52,179 nucleotides of DNA from Succinimonas amylolytica DSM 2873. GTDB lineage: Bacteria; Pseudomonadota; Gammaproteobacteria; Enterobacterales; Succinivibrionaceae. Position 1 is the first letter of the stretch; each line of letters begins with the position of its first letter. Below the pieces are notes generated by a model, which saw only the letters and a list, made by a program, of their open reading frames with translations, searched no databases and was not told the DNA's origin. Positions 26,101 through 34,655 of this stretch are shown piece after piece. The stretch covers positions 313,033-365,211 of the forward strand of contig NZ_KB899636.1 in assembly GCF_000378405.1 (NCBI RefSeq), written 5' to 3'. The position numbers and the translations under genes were made by a program.

Positions 26101-26106
26101 ATTAAA
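26101..26106. repeat. Target-site duplication, right copy
   Basis: ATTAAA directly after the right inverted repeat. It is part of the U-tract following a small hairpin (26112-26124) that may be the prlC terminator. Confidence 0.85.
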
Positions 26107-26124
26107 AATGACGGGAATATCCCG
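26107..26124 (-). terminator. Possible weak terminator of prlC
   Basis: CGGGA (26112-26116)/TCCCG (26120-26124), followed on the minus strand by TCATTTTTAAT, where the right target duplication begins. The stem is only 5 bp; it lies 40 bases after the prlC stop. Confidence 0.4.
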
Positions 26125-26163
26125 CCACTTCGAAACGTTTCATCAATTAAAACAGAGGATAAG

Positions 26164-28215
26164 TTACCGTTCAGTACTGTTGTTAGATATGCCACAATGT
26201 CTTAACAGCGCCTCCACTGAAGGTTTTCTGCCTCTGAAAGATTCAAAAATTTCCATAAAATCCCGGGAGCCACCTTCAGCTAAGACTGAATCCATAAACA
26301 TTTTTCCCGTTTCTGGATTCAATATTCCCTCCTCTTCGAAACGAGAAAAGCAGTCACTGGATAGTACCTCTGCCCAGAGATAACTGTAGTATCCTGCACT
26401 GTAACCTCCGGAAAAAATATGACTGAAGCTATTTTCAAAACGATTAAAGGAAACTGCTGGCACAACAGCAATATCTCTCCTAATTTCGTTTAAAAGCGAG
26501 TGGATATCAGTATTCTGGTCATAATCGCGATAGAGACGGAAATCAAACGATGCAAATTCAAGCTGTCTCAGCATCCCCATGGCAGATTGAAAATTTTTGG
26601 CCTCTATCATCTTGCAAAGAAGATCAGCAGGCAGTATTTCGCCTGTTTCAATATGCCCTGAAATCATGGCTAGTACCTCAGAATTCCAAGTAAAGTTTTC
26701 CATGAACTGACTCGGAGTCTCCACGGCATCCCATGGCACGTTGTTTATACCCGCCAAGGATTCAATATCCACTGTCGTCAAAAGGTGCTGTAAAGCATGC
26801 CCAAACTCATGAAACAGTGTTTCAACCTCATAATGATTCAGCAAGGCCGGTTTATCACCAATGGGAGGCATAAAATTTGTCACGATGTATGCCACCGGCA
26901 ATGTTACAGATCCTGACCTGTCAACCTTTCTGTCAGTACAGCTATCCATCCAGGCCCCCCCCTGCTTTTTATCTCTGGAATAGGGATCTAGGTAAAAACT
27001 TCCTCTCTTTTTTCCGTCGCTATCATAAATATCGTAAAAGGAAACATCTTTATGCCAGACATCCACATCAATACTTTGTTTTATGGATAATCCGAAAATT
27101 TCATTAACCAGACGGAATAACCCCTGAAGGACCTGGGGAAGCGGGAAATATGGTCTGATGACTTCATCATTTATAGAATATTTTGCTTCCTTAAGTTTTT
27201 CACTGTAAAACAAGATATCCCAAGGTTCAAGTTTCTCAGAAAAACCCTCCGATTTTGCAAAATCTTCCAGTTCTCGCATCTCCAGACCTCCCTGAGCATG
27301 ACTTTTTACTACAAGAGTTTCCAAAAAGCTCATAACCTCGTCAGTAGAAGATGCCATTTTCAAAACAAGAGACCTTTCGGCATAATTTTTAAAACCGAGC
27401 ATCTGAGCCATCTCCTTTTTGATGGAAAGTTCTTCTCTCATATTTTCATCATTATTGAACTTTCCATGATCCGGACCGAGTGCCGACGCTCTGGTCACAT
27501 ACGCTTCATAACATTTAAAACGCAGTTCTCTGGATTCCGCATATTTCATCACTGGAAGGTATGAAGGAAACTGAAGGGTAATTACATAACCTGAAAGCCC
27601 CCTTCCAGAGGCTTCCTGCCGAGCCAGTTCCTGCGCAGAATCAGGAAGTCCTCTCAATTCATCTTTGTTCTCTGTATGGAAATACCAGCTGTTTGTAGCA
27701 TCAAGAACATTATTGGCATAAGCAGATGTAACATTTGACAGTCTAGATTTCAGTTCGTTAAAGCGCTTCTTCTCTGCGTCGCGGAGAGCAATCCCACTGA
27801 GTTCAAAAGATTTAATGAAAAAATCCAGAGCTCTTTTGGAAAACGGAGGCAGGACGGTGTTGTCATAAATGTTCTTATAGCATTGATAAAGACCTTCATG
27901 CTGACCTTCCCACGAAGAATATTCTGACAGTTCAGGCAACATGGCATCATGCTGACAACGCAGTTCATCGGAAGAAATAACATTGTTGAGATGGGACACA
28001 ATCCCCCAGACCTTACCAAGTTCTCCGGAAGCCTGTTCTACCGGTTCAACGACATTATCCCATGTGGGATTGTCTGAATGCTCTGCAACAACACGTTCTA
28101 CTGTTTCCCGGCATTTGCTTATACAATATCGTACAGCCTCAGCTACATGCTCTGGTCTTATTTTTGAAAATGCCGGAAGATTCGTTTTTGATAATAGCGG
28201 ATTATTTTCAATCAT
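26164..28215 (-). CDS. prlC: Oligopeptidase A (M3 metallopeptidase)
   Basis: 683 residues, the length of E. coli PrlC/OpdA (680). Cytosolic zinc peptidase that clears short peptides, including cleaved signal peptides. It carries the zinc motif HEFGH (469-473) in the longer ETLFHEFGHALQHLL, and the conserved GGAWMDSC and SFYLDPYSRDKKQGG. The two Gly codons of GGAW create a run of eight G in the coding strand (26955-26962). The start is ATG 28215, preceded by AAGGAG. Same strand as rnb, ftsY and rpoH, from which it is now separated by the nested IS. Confidence 0.96.
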   Translation of the reverse strand: MIENNPLLSKTNLPAFSKIRPEHVAEAVRYCISKCRETVERVVAEHSDNPTWDNVVEPVEQASGELGKVWGIVSHLNNVISSDELRCQHDAMLPELSEYSSWEGQHEGLYQCYKNIYDNTVLPPFSKRALDFFIKSFELSGIALRDAEKKRFNELKSRLSNVTSAYANNVLDATNSWYFHTENKDELRGLPDSAQELARQEASGRGLSGYVITLQFPSYLPVMKYAESRELRFKCYEAYVTRASALGPDHGKFNNDENMREELSIKKEMAQMLGFKNYAERSLVLKMASSTDEVMSFLETLVVKSHAQGGLEMRELEDFAKSEGFSEKLEPWDILFYSEKLKEAKYSINDEVIRPYFPLPQVLQGLFRLVNEIFGLSIKQSIDVDVWHKDVSFYDIYDSDGKKRGSFYLDPYSRDKKQGGAWMDSCTDRKVDRSGSVTLPVAYIVTNFMPPIGDKPALLNHYEVETLFHEFGHALQHLLTTVDIESLAGINNVPWDAVETPSQFMENFTWNSEVLAMISGHIETGEILPADLLCKMIEAKNFQSAMGMLRQLEFASFDFRLYRDYDQNTDIHSLLNEIRRDIAVVPAVSFNRFENSFSHIFSGGYSAGYYSYLWAEVLSSDCFSRFEEEGILNPETGKMFMDSVLAEGGSRDFMEIFESFRGRKPSVEALLRHCGISNNSTER

Positions 28216-28360
28216 TATATTTATCTCCTTGCAGATCTGTTTTTAAAAGCAGGATTATAACAATCGTCCCACCCTATAAAAAGACCAAATCAGCTGATCA
28301 TATTAGTAAGTTTGTGGATTAAATGTATAATGGAGGCTCTGAACGAGCGGAGACATGACG

Positions 28361-29062
28361 ATGCGACACCTTTTAAAAATTCAAAAAATTTTTCTCATCG
28401 CGGCAATTCTTTCAGCTTTCGGGATCGGGATTAAACTTTTTTTCATTCCTTTTGAAGGCTATGACATCAAAATCACCGAAACTTTTATGATCCTCTGGGT
28501 AGTATTTTCCATGCTCCAGATTTCTGTTCCTCCTCAGAAAAGTCATATCACAGCAAAATGTTTCGGCTACAGTAGCATGGTGTTTTCAGCTCTGGCCGGA
28601 TTTTCCGCAATCTGCAGTGTCTGGGAATTCAAGTCTGATATCTCGGGGTTGCTATTTGAAAATCTTCTGAACTTATCCGTGGGATCCTGTCTGATAAAAC
28701 TGGCTCTCAGTACTTCTAAAGTCCTTTACACTGTTTTCGGGGATTTACTCAGATTCCTAGCAATCACAGCGACCTTGGTCATGACAACCAGCCTGTGCAT
28801 TTTTATAAACCTGACCGAAATTCCGGAGATACTTGTCAGAATAACAGCAATCTCCACCTTTTTTGCAACCGGATGCAATCTGATGCTCTTTAAGACGTTT
28901 GTAACCGAATACGGCAATCTCAGAAAGAAGGATCAGCTAGTCCTAATAAAAACGAATCAAAAAGGCGTTTATATTGACTTATTTGGCAACATCATGCACG
29001 TCTCCGGAATATCTTCATCTCCTGACTATTCTGAAAACACTCCGGAAATCGTAAAGAGGTAA
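28361..29062 (+). CDS. Integral membrane protein of unknown function
   Basis: 233 residues. I do not recognise a family. About six hydrophobic segments fill residues 8-190 (for example IFLIAAILSAFGIGIKLFF, FMILWVVFSMLQI and FLAITATLVMTTSLCIFI), followed by a polar tail of about 45 residues, probably cytoplasmic. The ATG at 28361 lies eight bases after GGAG; another at 28355 is too close to it. A TATAAT (28326-28331) lies 30 bases upstream. The aminopeptidase gene starts 7 bases after the stop, so the two are likely cotranscribed. Confidence 0.7.
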   Translation: MRHLLKIQKIFLIAAILSAFGIGIKLFFIPFEGYDIKITETFMILWVVFSMLQISVPPQKSHITAKCFGYSSMVFSALAGFSAICSVWEFKSDISGLLFENLLNLSVGSCLIKLALSTSKVLYTVFGDLLRFLAITATLVMTTSLCIFINLTEIPEILVRITAISTFFATGCNLMLFKTFVTEYGNLRKKDQLVLIKTNQKGVYIDLFGNIMHVSGISSSPDYSENTPEIVKR

Positions 29063-29069
29063 AACGAGC

Positions 29070-31007
29070 ATGTATGACGAAAATACTCTTTTTGACAGGA
29101 TTGAAAGATTAAGAGCTCTGCTTAAAGAAAACGAACTTGATGCTCTCATAGTAAATAGGGAAGACGAACACCTTTCAGAGTACATTCCCCCGGAATGCGA
29201 ACGTCTAGCTTATATTACCGGCTTTACTGGATCTGCAGGAACAGCTGTAATACTGACCAATTCCGATATCATCAAAAATCAGGAAAATAAAATGTGGCTT
29301 ACCGATTCCTCGGGAAAGGAACAGCCTATCAGAAATTCATGTGCTTTATTCGTGGACGGACGTTATGTTCTTCAGGCACAGGAACAAACCCCAAATACTC
29401 TCTATGACACCTTCCACTACCAGAAAATAACTATGGGTAACTGGCTGAAGGCAATTCTGAAGAATAACAAAAGAATCGGAATAGATCCCCGATGCATCAG
29501 CTGGAAAGCCAAAAACTCTCTGCAGAAAGAACTTGATTTTTCCAAAATCACCCTTATACCAACGGAATCTAACCTGATAGACCGCATTTGGCCTGAAAAA
29601 GCTGAAAACAAACCTGAACAAGCTTACATATACGAGGATAAATTCAACGGCTGTCCTAGCGTGGAAAAGCGGCATCTCATTGCCGAGGAACTGAAAAAGC
29701 GTCATCTCGATGCCACCATTATTTCCAAAAGCGAATCTGTTAACTGGCTCCTTAATGTTCGGGGGCACGATGTACCTTGTCTCCCTGTCGTAAACAGCTT
29801 TATTGCCGTATATAACTGTGAACATGTTGAATGGTACGTATCTCCACAGAAAATTCGCTCCCAGAACATGTCGGATTTTCAACATCATTTCGGGAATATC
29901 GATTACTACTCCGAAGATGAGCTGATTAAGCTTACCGAGAGATTAGGAAAGGATCATGCCTCTGTTTACATCGATCCGGATTCAACAAATTCATGGCTTA
30001 TTGAGCTCCTGCAAAGCAAGGGTTGCAAGCTAACTTTCGGTCCTGACTTTTGCGACATGCCAAAAGCCAAAAAGAATCCAACAGAAGTTCAGGGTATGAA
30101 AAGAAGTCATCTCCGCGATGCTATTGCAATGTGTCGTTTTCTTGCATGGCTGGATCACCTTACTGCTCCTCTGATTACGGAAAACTCTGACGATCAGCCC
30201 CACAGTGCCGGATGGAATCTTGCCAGAACCTTTGATGAGGCCAAAATTTCAGACCAGCTATTTAAATTCCGAAAAGAGCAAAAAGCTTTTTTGGAAAACA
30301 GTTTTGACACAATTTCTGCACTCGGTCCAAACGCTTCCATAGTCCATTACAATCATATAAATCTGGGACATCCACGATCACTAGGACAGGATCCAATGTA
30401 CCTGGTTGACAGTGGCGGGCACTATGTTGACGGAACTACAGATATCACAAGAACTATTCTTGTAGGTTCCGGACTCACAGATGAAATGCAAGAAAGATTT
30501 ACTCTGGTTCTCAAGGGGCTTATAGCTCTCCACAGCATCCACTTTCCAAAAGGAACCTATGGAATATCTCTTGACGTCCTGGCACGTGCCCCTCTATGGC
30601 AAAACGGACTAAACTATGACCATGGAACTGGTCACGGGGTAGGTCAGTGTCTTAATGTTCATGAAGGCCCCCAGTCTTTCTCTCAGCATGGAAAACCAGT
30701 TCCTATGGAACCCGGAATGATAACATCAATTGAGCCTGGTTTTTATAAAAATGGTGAGTACGGTATCAGATGTGAAAATCTTTCTGTGGTAGAAACTGTC
30801 CGTATTGGAGAAAATCAGACGGAAATGCTTACCCTTACTCCAATTACTTTCGTTCCTTTCGATATAAGACTGATAAAGAAAGATCTCCTCACTGAAGAAG
30901 AAAAACTGTGGATAAACAACTACCACATGCAGGTCAGAGAAATTGTTAAGGAACATCTGTCTGACTTTGAAATTAGCTGGCTTCTTAAAGCTACAGCTGC
31001 AATTTAG
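29070..31007 (+). CDS. Xaa-Pro aminopeptidase (aminopeptidase P, M24B), long form
   Basis: 645 residues. It removes the N-terminal residue before proline, using two metal ions. All five ligands of the M24 fold are visible: Asp446 and Asp457 in VDSGGHYVDGTTDITRT, His522 in GTGHGVGQCLNVHEGPQ, Glu555 in SIEPGFY and Glu569 in RCENL. It belongs to the three-domain form of about 600 residues, with two creatinase-like N-terminal domains, not the 440-residue E. coli PepP form. It lies between the membrane protein (7 bases) and pssA (14 bases), probably in one operon. Confidence 0.92.
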   Translation: MYDENTLFDRIERLRALLKENELDALIVNREDEHLSEYIPPECERLAYITGFTGSAGTAVILTNSDIIKNQENKMWLTDSSGKEQPIRNSCALFVDGRYVLQAQEQTPNTLYDTFHYQKITMGNWLKAILKNNKRIGIDPRCISWKAKNSLQKELDFSKITLIPTESNLIDRIWPEKAENKPEQAYIYEDKFNGCPSVEKRHLIAEELKKRHLDATIISKSESVNWLLNVRGHDVPCLPVVNSFIAVYNCEHVEWYVSPQKIRSQNMSDFQHHFGNIDYYSEDELIKLTERLGKDHASVYIDPDSTNSWLIELLQSKGCKLTFGPDFCDMPKAKKNPTEVQGMKRSHLRDAIAMCRFLAWLDHLTAPLITENSDDQPHSAGWNLARTFDEAKISDQLFKFRKEQKAFLENSFDTISALGPNASIVHYNHINLGHPRSLGQDPMYLVDSGGHYVDGTTDITRTILVGSGLTDEMQERFTLVLKGLIALHSIHFPKGTYGISLDVLARAPLWQNGLNYDHGTGHGVGQCLNVHEGPQSFSQHGKPVPMEPGMITSIEPGFYKNGEYGIRCENLSVVETVRIGENQTEMLTLTPITFVPFDIRLIKKDLLTEEEKLWINNYHMQVREIVKEHLSDFEISWLLKATAAI

Positions 31008-31021
31008 TCCGGAGAAGCATT

Positions 31022-32407
31022 ATGGGAATCGGATACATCATAAAAAGAGCTTATTACAAAAAAAACGCTGAATCCGCCAGATTAAAAATTGATTCACTGC
31101 CAAAAATTGCCGTTGATTCTGACAGCTACTCTATTCTTGAAGATCCTAAATTATTTAAGCAACGCATTCTGGAACTTATTAAATCAGCCAAAAAACGAAT
31201 CTGCATGACAGCTTTGTACTTCCAAAACGACGAAGCGGGGCGGGAAATAATGGACGCTCTTTACAAAGCAAAAACCAGCAATCCTGAATTAGAAATCTAT
31301 GTATACGTTGATTTTCACAGAGCCCAGCGCGGTCTGATTGGGAAAGGCCTGCAGGAAGGCAACAATGTCTGGTATCAAACAATGGCTTCCACACACAACC
31401 TTCAGCCAATAATCTATGGAGTCCCTGTTAAAAAACGTGAACTCTTCGGGGTTCTTCATCTTAAAGGTTTTGTATTTGACGATACTGTGCTTTACAGCGG
31501 AGCCAGTATCAACAATGTTTATTTGGGAGAAAACGGCAAATACCGCATCGATCGTTATCACGAAATCAAATCTAAAGCTCTTGCTGATTCCCTGTGCATG
31601 TACTGCAACAAAGTGTTTAATCATTCCCAGGCAATCTTTAATCTCAATAAAAGCAACATCCCTTCGGCTAATGAACTTTCTGTCGAAATAAAATCGCAGA
31701 AAAACATACTGCGGCACGAGGAATACCCTATTTCCGATGAACCAATAAACAAAAATCAAATAGGAATTACACCTCTTGTAGGTCTCGGTAGGCGAAACAA
31801 CCGCCTTAATCACACCATCCTGTATCTTTTAGAATCCGCTACATCAGAAATAACCATATACACTCCATACTTCAATCTCCCAAGTCCTATCAGAAAGCGC
31901 ATTAATTTCTGTCTTAAAAAGGGAGTACTTGTAACCATTGTCTGCGGCGATAAAGTGGCCAATGATTTTTACATTCATGACCTGAATAATTTTAACAAGG
32001 TCGGAGCAATTCCATATCTTTACGAAATAAATCTCAGAAAGTTCATTTCTGCCAATCAGTCGTTTATAGATTCCGGAAAACTGAAAATTCACTTGTGGAA
32101 AGACGGCGACAATACTTATCACGTCAAAGGGATGACTGTGGACGGGAAATATGCACTGCTTACTGGAAACAATCTGAATCCCAGAGCCTGGGGACTTGAT
32201 CTTGAAAACGGGCTTCTGATAAATGACTCATCAGGACTTCTTGTGCCGAAATTTATTCATGAAAAAGATTTTCTCCTGAAACATACCACTCTTCTCCGTA
32301 ACAAGTACGATATTGAGGATATTATCAGTTATCCAGAACCCGTGAGAAAGATTATTTACAAGGTTAGTAAATTCGGTGCTCAGTGGCTGATAAAAAGGCT
32401 TCTTTAG
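31022..32407 (+). CDS. pssA: CDP-diacylglycerol-serine O-phosphatidyltransferase
   Basis: 461 residues (E. coli PssA 451). It makes phosphatidylserine, the precursor of phosphatidylethanolamine, at the membrane surface. It is of the phospholipase-D-like type, with two HKD motifs: HLKGFVFDDTVLYSGAS (His146) and YHVKGMTVDGKYALLTGNN (His367). The stretches ICMTALYFQNDEAGREIMDAL, TPLVGLGRRN, TPYFNLPSPIRKRI and GAIPYLYEINLRKF follow E. coli PssA closely. psd is not in the window. Confidence 0.96.
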   Translation: MGIGYIIKRAYYKKNAESARLKIDSLPKIAVDSDSYSILEDPKLFKQRILELIKSAKKRICMTALYFQNDEAGREIMDALYKAKTSNPELEIYVYVDFHRAQRGLIGKGLQEGNNVWYQTMASTHNLQPIIYGVPVKKRELFGVLHLKGFVFDDTVLYSGASINNVYLGENGKYRIDRYHEIKSKALADSLCMYCNKVFNHSQAIFNLNKSNIPSANELSVEIKSQKNILRHEEYPISDEPINKNQIGITPLVGLGRRNNRLNHTILYLLESATSEITIYTPYFNLPSPIRKRINFCLKKGVLVTIVCGDKVANDFYIHDLNNFNKVGAIPYLYEINLRKFISANQSFIDSGKLKIHLWKDGDNTYHVKGMTVDGKYALLTGNNLNPRAWGLDLENGLLINDSSGLLVPKFIHEKDFLLKHTTLLRNKYDIEDIISYPEPVRKIIYKVSKFGAQWLIKRLL

Positions 32408-32461
32408 TTTGATTGAATCTTTTTTGCAGGCACTTCATAAAACAGTTATCGCTATATAACA

Positions 32462-34537
32462 ATGAACAGCATAATATCTCAAGAACCAGTCAATAGCGTT
32501 TCCGGTATTGGCCCCCGGGCGGTTTCTGCGTTAAAAAGACTCGGAATTACAACAATATGGGATTTAATTTTGCACTTCCCGACAGGATATCAAGATCGCA
32601 GTCAAATAACTCCGATTGCAGAACTGAGTAGAGAAGGGGAATATGCCGTAATAAGAGGAACAATTTCCCGCACCGCTATAAATGGCACCGGGAAAAATTC
32701 CATATTCAACATTTTTTTGTCAGATTCTACCGGAACCCTAAGAATATCCATTTTTCACTTCAAACCTTATCAGCTACAGCAAATAACTCAGGAACAGGAA
32801 ATCTGTGTTTACGGAAAGATTTCCTTCTTTAACGGCCAACCTCAAATGACTAATCCTGAATTCTTCAATTCTCATGAGAATCAGCATTCATTTACTCCGG
32901 TATACGGTCTTACTCATGGCATTAAAATGACAGCCATGAGAAAGTACATTGATTCGGCTCTTGCAATGCTGAACAGTGATAACTTGGCAGAACTGATTCC
33001 AGAAAACCTGATAACTGAGCATTCCGGATATACTCTCAGACAATGTTTTCAGAAAATTCATCATCCTGACATTTCAGAATCCCTGCTTAAGTTAGCTGAA
33101 TTCAGGAGCATTTTCTGTAAAAGAATAATCCTTGAAGAACTTACAGCTCACCAGCTGAGCCTTATAAAGCTCAGAGAAATGAACAACAGAAATAACGGCT
33201 TGGCTATTTCTCCGATTCCGAAGCTCATGAATAAGTTTGTTAAATCACTACCATTCAAACCCACCGGGGCACAGCTTCGTGTAACGGACGAAATTATTCA
33301 TGATCTCGGACAGAACATCCCCATGAACAGGCTGGTACAGGGAGACGTAGGTGCCGGTAAAACATTGGTGGCAGCAATGGCAGCTCTGACTGTCGTCGGC
33401 AATGGCTACCAGGCTGCTATAATGGCCCCTACTGAAATTCTTGCCGAACAACATGCTGAAAAAATATCCAAAATGTTCGAATCATTGAACATTAAAACCG
33501 CAACACTGCTAGGCAAATACAAAGCTGCCCAAAAAAAGACACAGCTAAAACTGATAGAAAGCGGAGAAGCCGGAATAATTATCGGAACACATGCCATATT
33601 TCAAGATGCCGTCCATTACGCAAATCTAAAACTTATCGTCATAGACGAACAACACCGTTTTGGCGTCGATCAGCGACTAAAACTCCGCAGCAAGGCAGAA
33701 AAGGATGGCATAACCCCCCACGTCCTGGCAATGACAGCGACCCCCATTCCCAGAACACTAGCTCAAACGATGTATGCTGACATGAAGGTGTCAGTCTTAG
33801 ATGAATTACCTCCAGGCAGAACCCCGATAAAAACATTTATGCTTTCAACGGAACATAAAAACAAATTACTTCCAAGAATAATGGAAAACTGCCAGAAACA
33901 CTTACAGGTTTATTGGGTGTGTTGTCTTGTAAACGAATCAGATACTCTTGAGGAATGTCAGGACACTGAAAACGCCAGAGATTATCTTCAAACAAACCTT
34001 CCTGACCTAAAAATCGACATTGTACACGGTCAGATGAAGGCTGCAGAAAAAGAAGCAGCCATGATTAAATTCAAGAAAGGAGAAACCGATATTCTGGTTG
34101 CCACATCAGTAATTGAGGTCGGAGTTGATGTGCCGAACGCTTTTTTAATTGTCATCGAAAATGCCGAACGCTACGGTCTTGCGCAGCTTCATCAGCTGAG
34201 AGGGCGTGTTGGTCGAGGTAAAATCGAATCATACTGTTGTCTGCTTTGTTCTGACAGTATAAGTCCTGCCGGTATTGAAAGAATGGAGGTGCTTAAGGAA
34301 AGTTCTGATGGTTTCTATATTGCAGAAAAGGATTTGGAAATCAGAGGTCCCGGAGATCTAATGGGAACCAGACAAACCGGAGAAATGATTTTTAAAGCAG
34401 CGAATCTTTTCAGAGATCAGGATCTTCTCGAACAGGCCGCAACTATCGCTTCTAGTATTCATAGTAACTATCCCGAACATGAAACTGATTTGCTGAAACG
34501 CTGGTATCCTGACGGGGAAACAGCTAGTCAAGCCTGA
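32462..34537 (+). CDS. recG: ATP-dependent DNA helicase RecG
   Basis: 691 residues (E. coli 693). Branch-migration and fork-reversal helicase. An N-terminal wedge/OB domain (about 60-150) is followed by the helicase core: Walker A GDVGAGKT (294-301), DEQH box VIDEQHRFG (about 394), ATPIPRTL (motif III) and the C-terminal GRVGRGKIESYC region, then a TRG-like end ISEKDLE-type (AEKDLEIRGPGDLMGTRQTG). I see no Shine-Dalgarno sequence before ATG 32462; the leader is A/T-rich (TATATAACA). Confidence 0.97.
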   Translation: MNSIISQEPVNSVSGIGPRAVSALKRLGITTIWDLILHFPTGYQDRSQITPIAELSREGEYAVIRGTISRTAINGTGKNSIFNIFLSDSTGTLRISIFHFKPYQLQQITQEQEICVYGKISFFNGQPQMTNPEFFNSHENQHSFTPVYGLTHGIKMTAMRKYIDSALAMLNSDNLAELIPENLITEHSGYTLRQCFQKIHHPDISESLLKLAEFRSIFCKRIILEELTAHQLSLIKLREMNNRNNGLAISPIPKLMNKFVKSLPFKPTGAQLRVTDEIIHDLGQNIPMNRLVQGDVGAGKTLVAAMAALTVVGNGYQAAIMAPTEILAEQHAEKISKMFESLNIKTATLLGKYKAAQKKTQLKLIESGEAGIIIGTHAIFQDAVHYANLKLIVIDEQHRFGVDQRLKLRSKAEKDGITPHVLAMTATPIPRTLAQTMYADMKVSVLDELPPGRTPIKTFMLSTEHKNKLLPRIMENCQKHLQVYWVCCLVNESDTLEECQDTENARDYLQTNLPDLKIDIVHGQMKAAEKEAAMIKFKKGETDILVATSVIEVGVDVPNAFLIVIENAERYGLAQLHQLRGRVGRGKIESYCCLLCSDSISPAGIERMEVLKESSDGFYIAEKDLEIRGPGDLMGTRQTGEMIFKAANLFRDQDLLEQAATIASSIHSNYPEHETDLLKRWYPDGETASQA

Positions 34538-34655
34538 TTTTATTAAAAAGTTATTTATGCGCTCACAATAAACAACATCTCTGATATACGAATATTGCGC
34601 ACTGGTGCACAATATGCATCCAATAGAGGACTGAGATTTATAGGAGAGTTTGTTT

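Noticed and set aside
26955-26962. Eight-G tract in prlC as a phase-variation switch
   Set aside because: It encodes the invariant GGAW motif of a housekeeping peptidase; codon choice explains it. It does weaken the case for the acrR tract.
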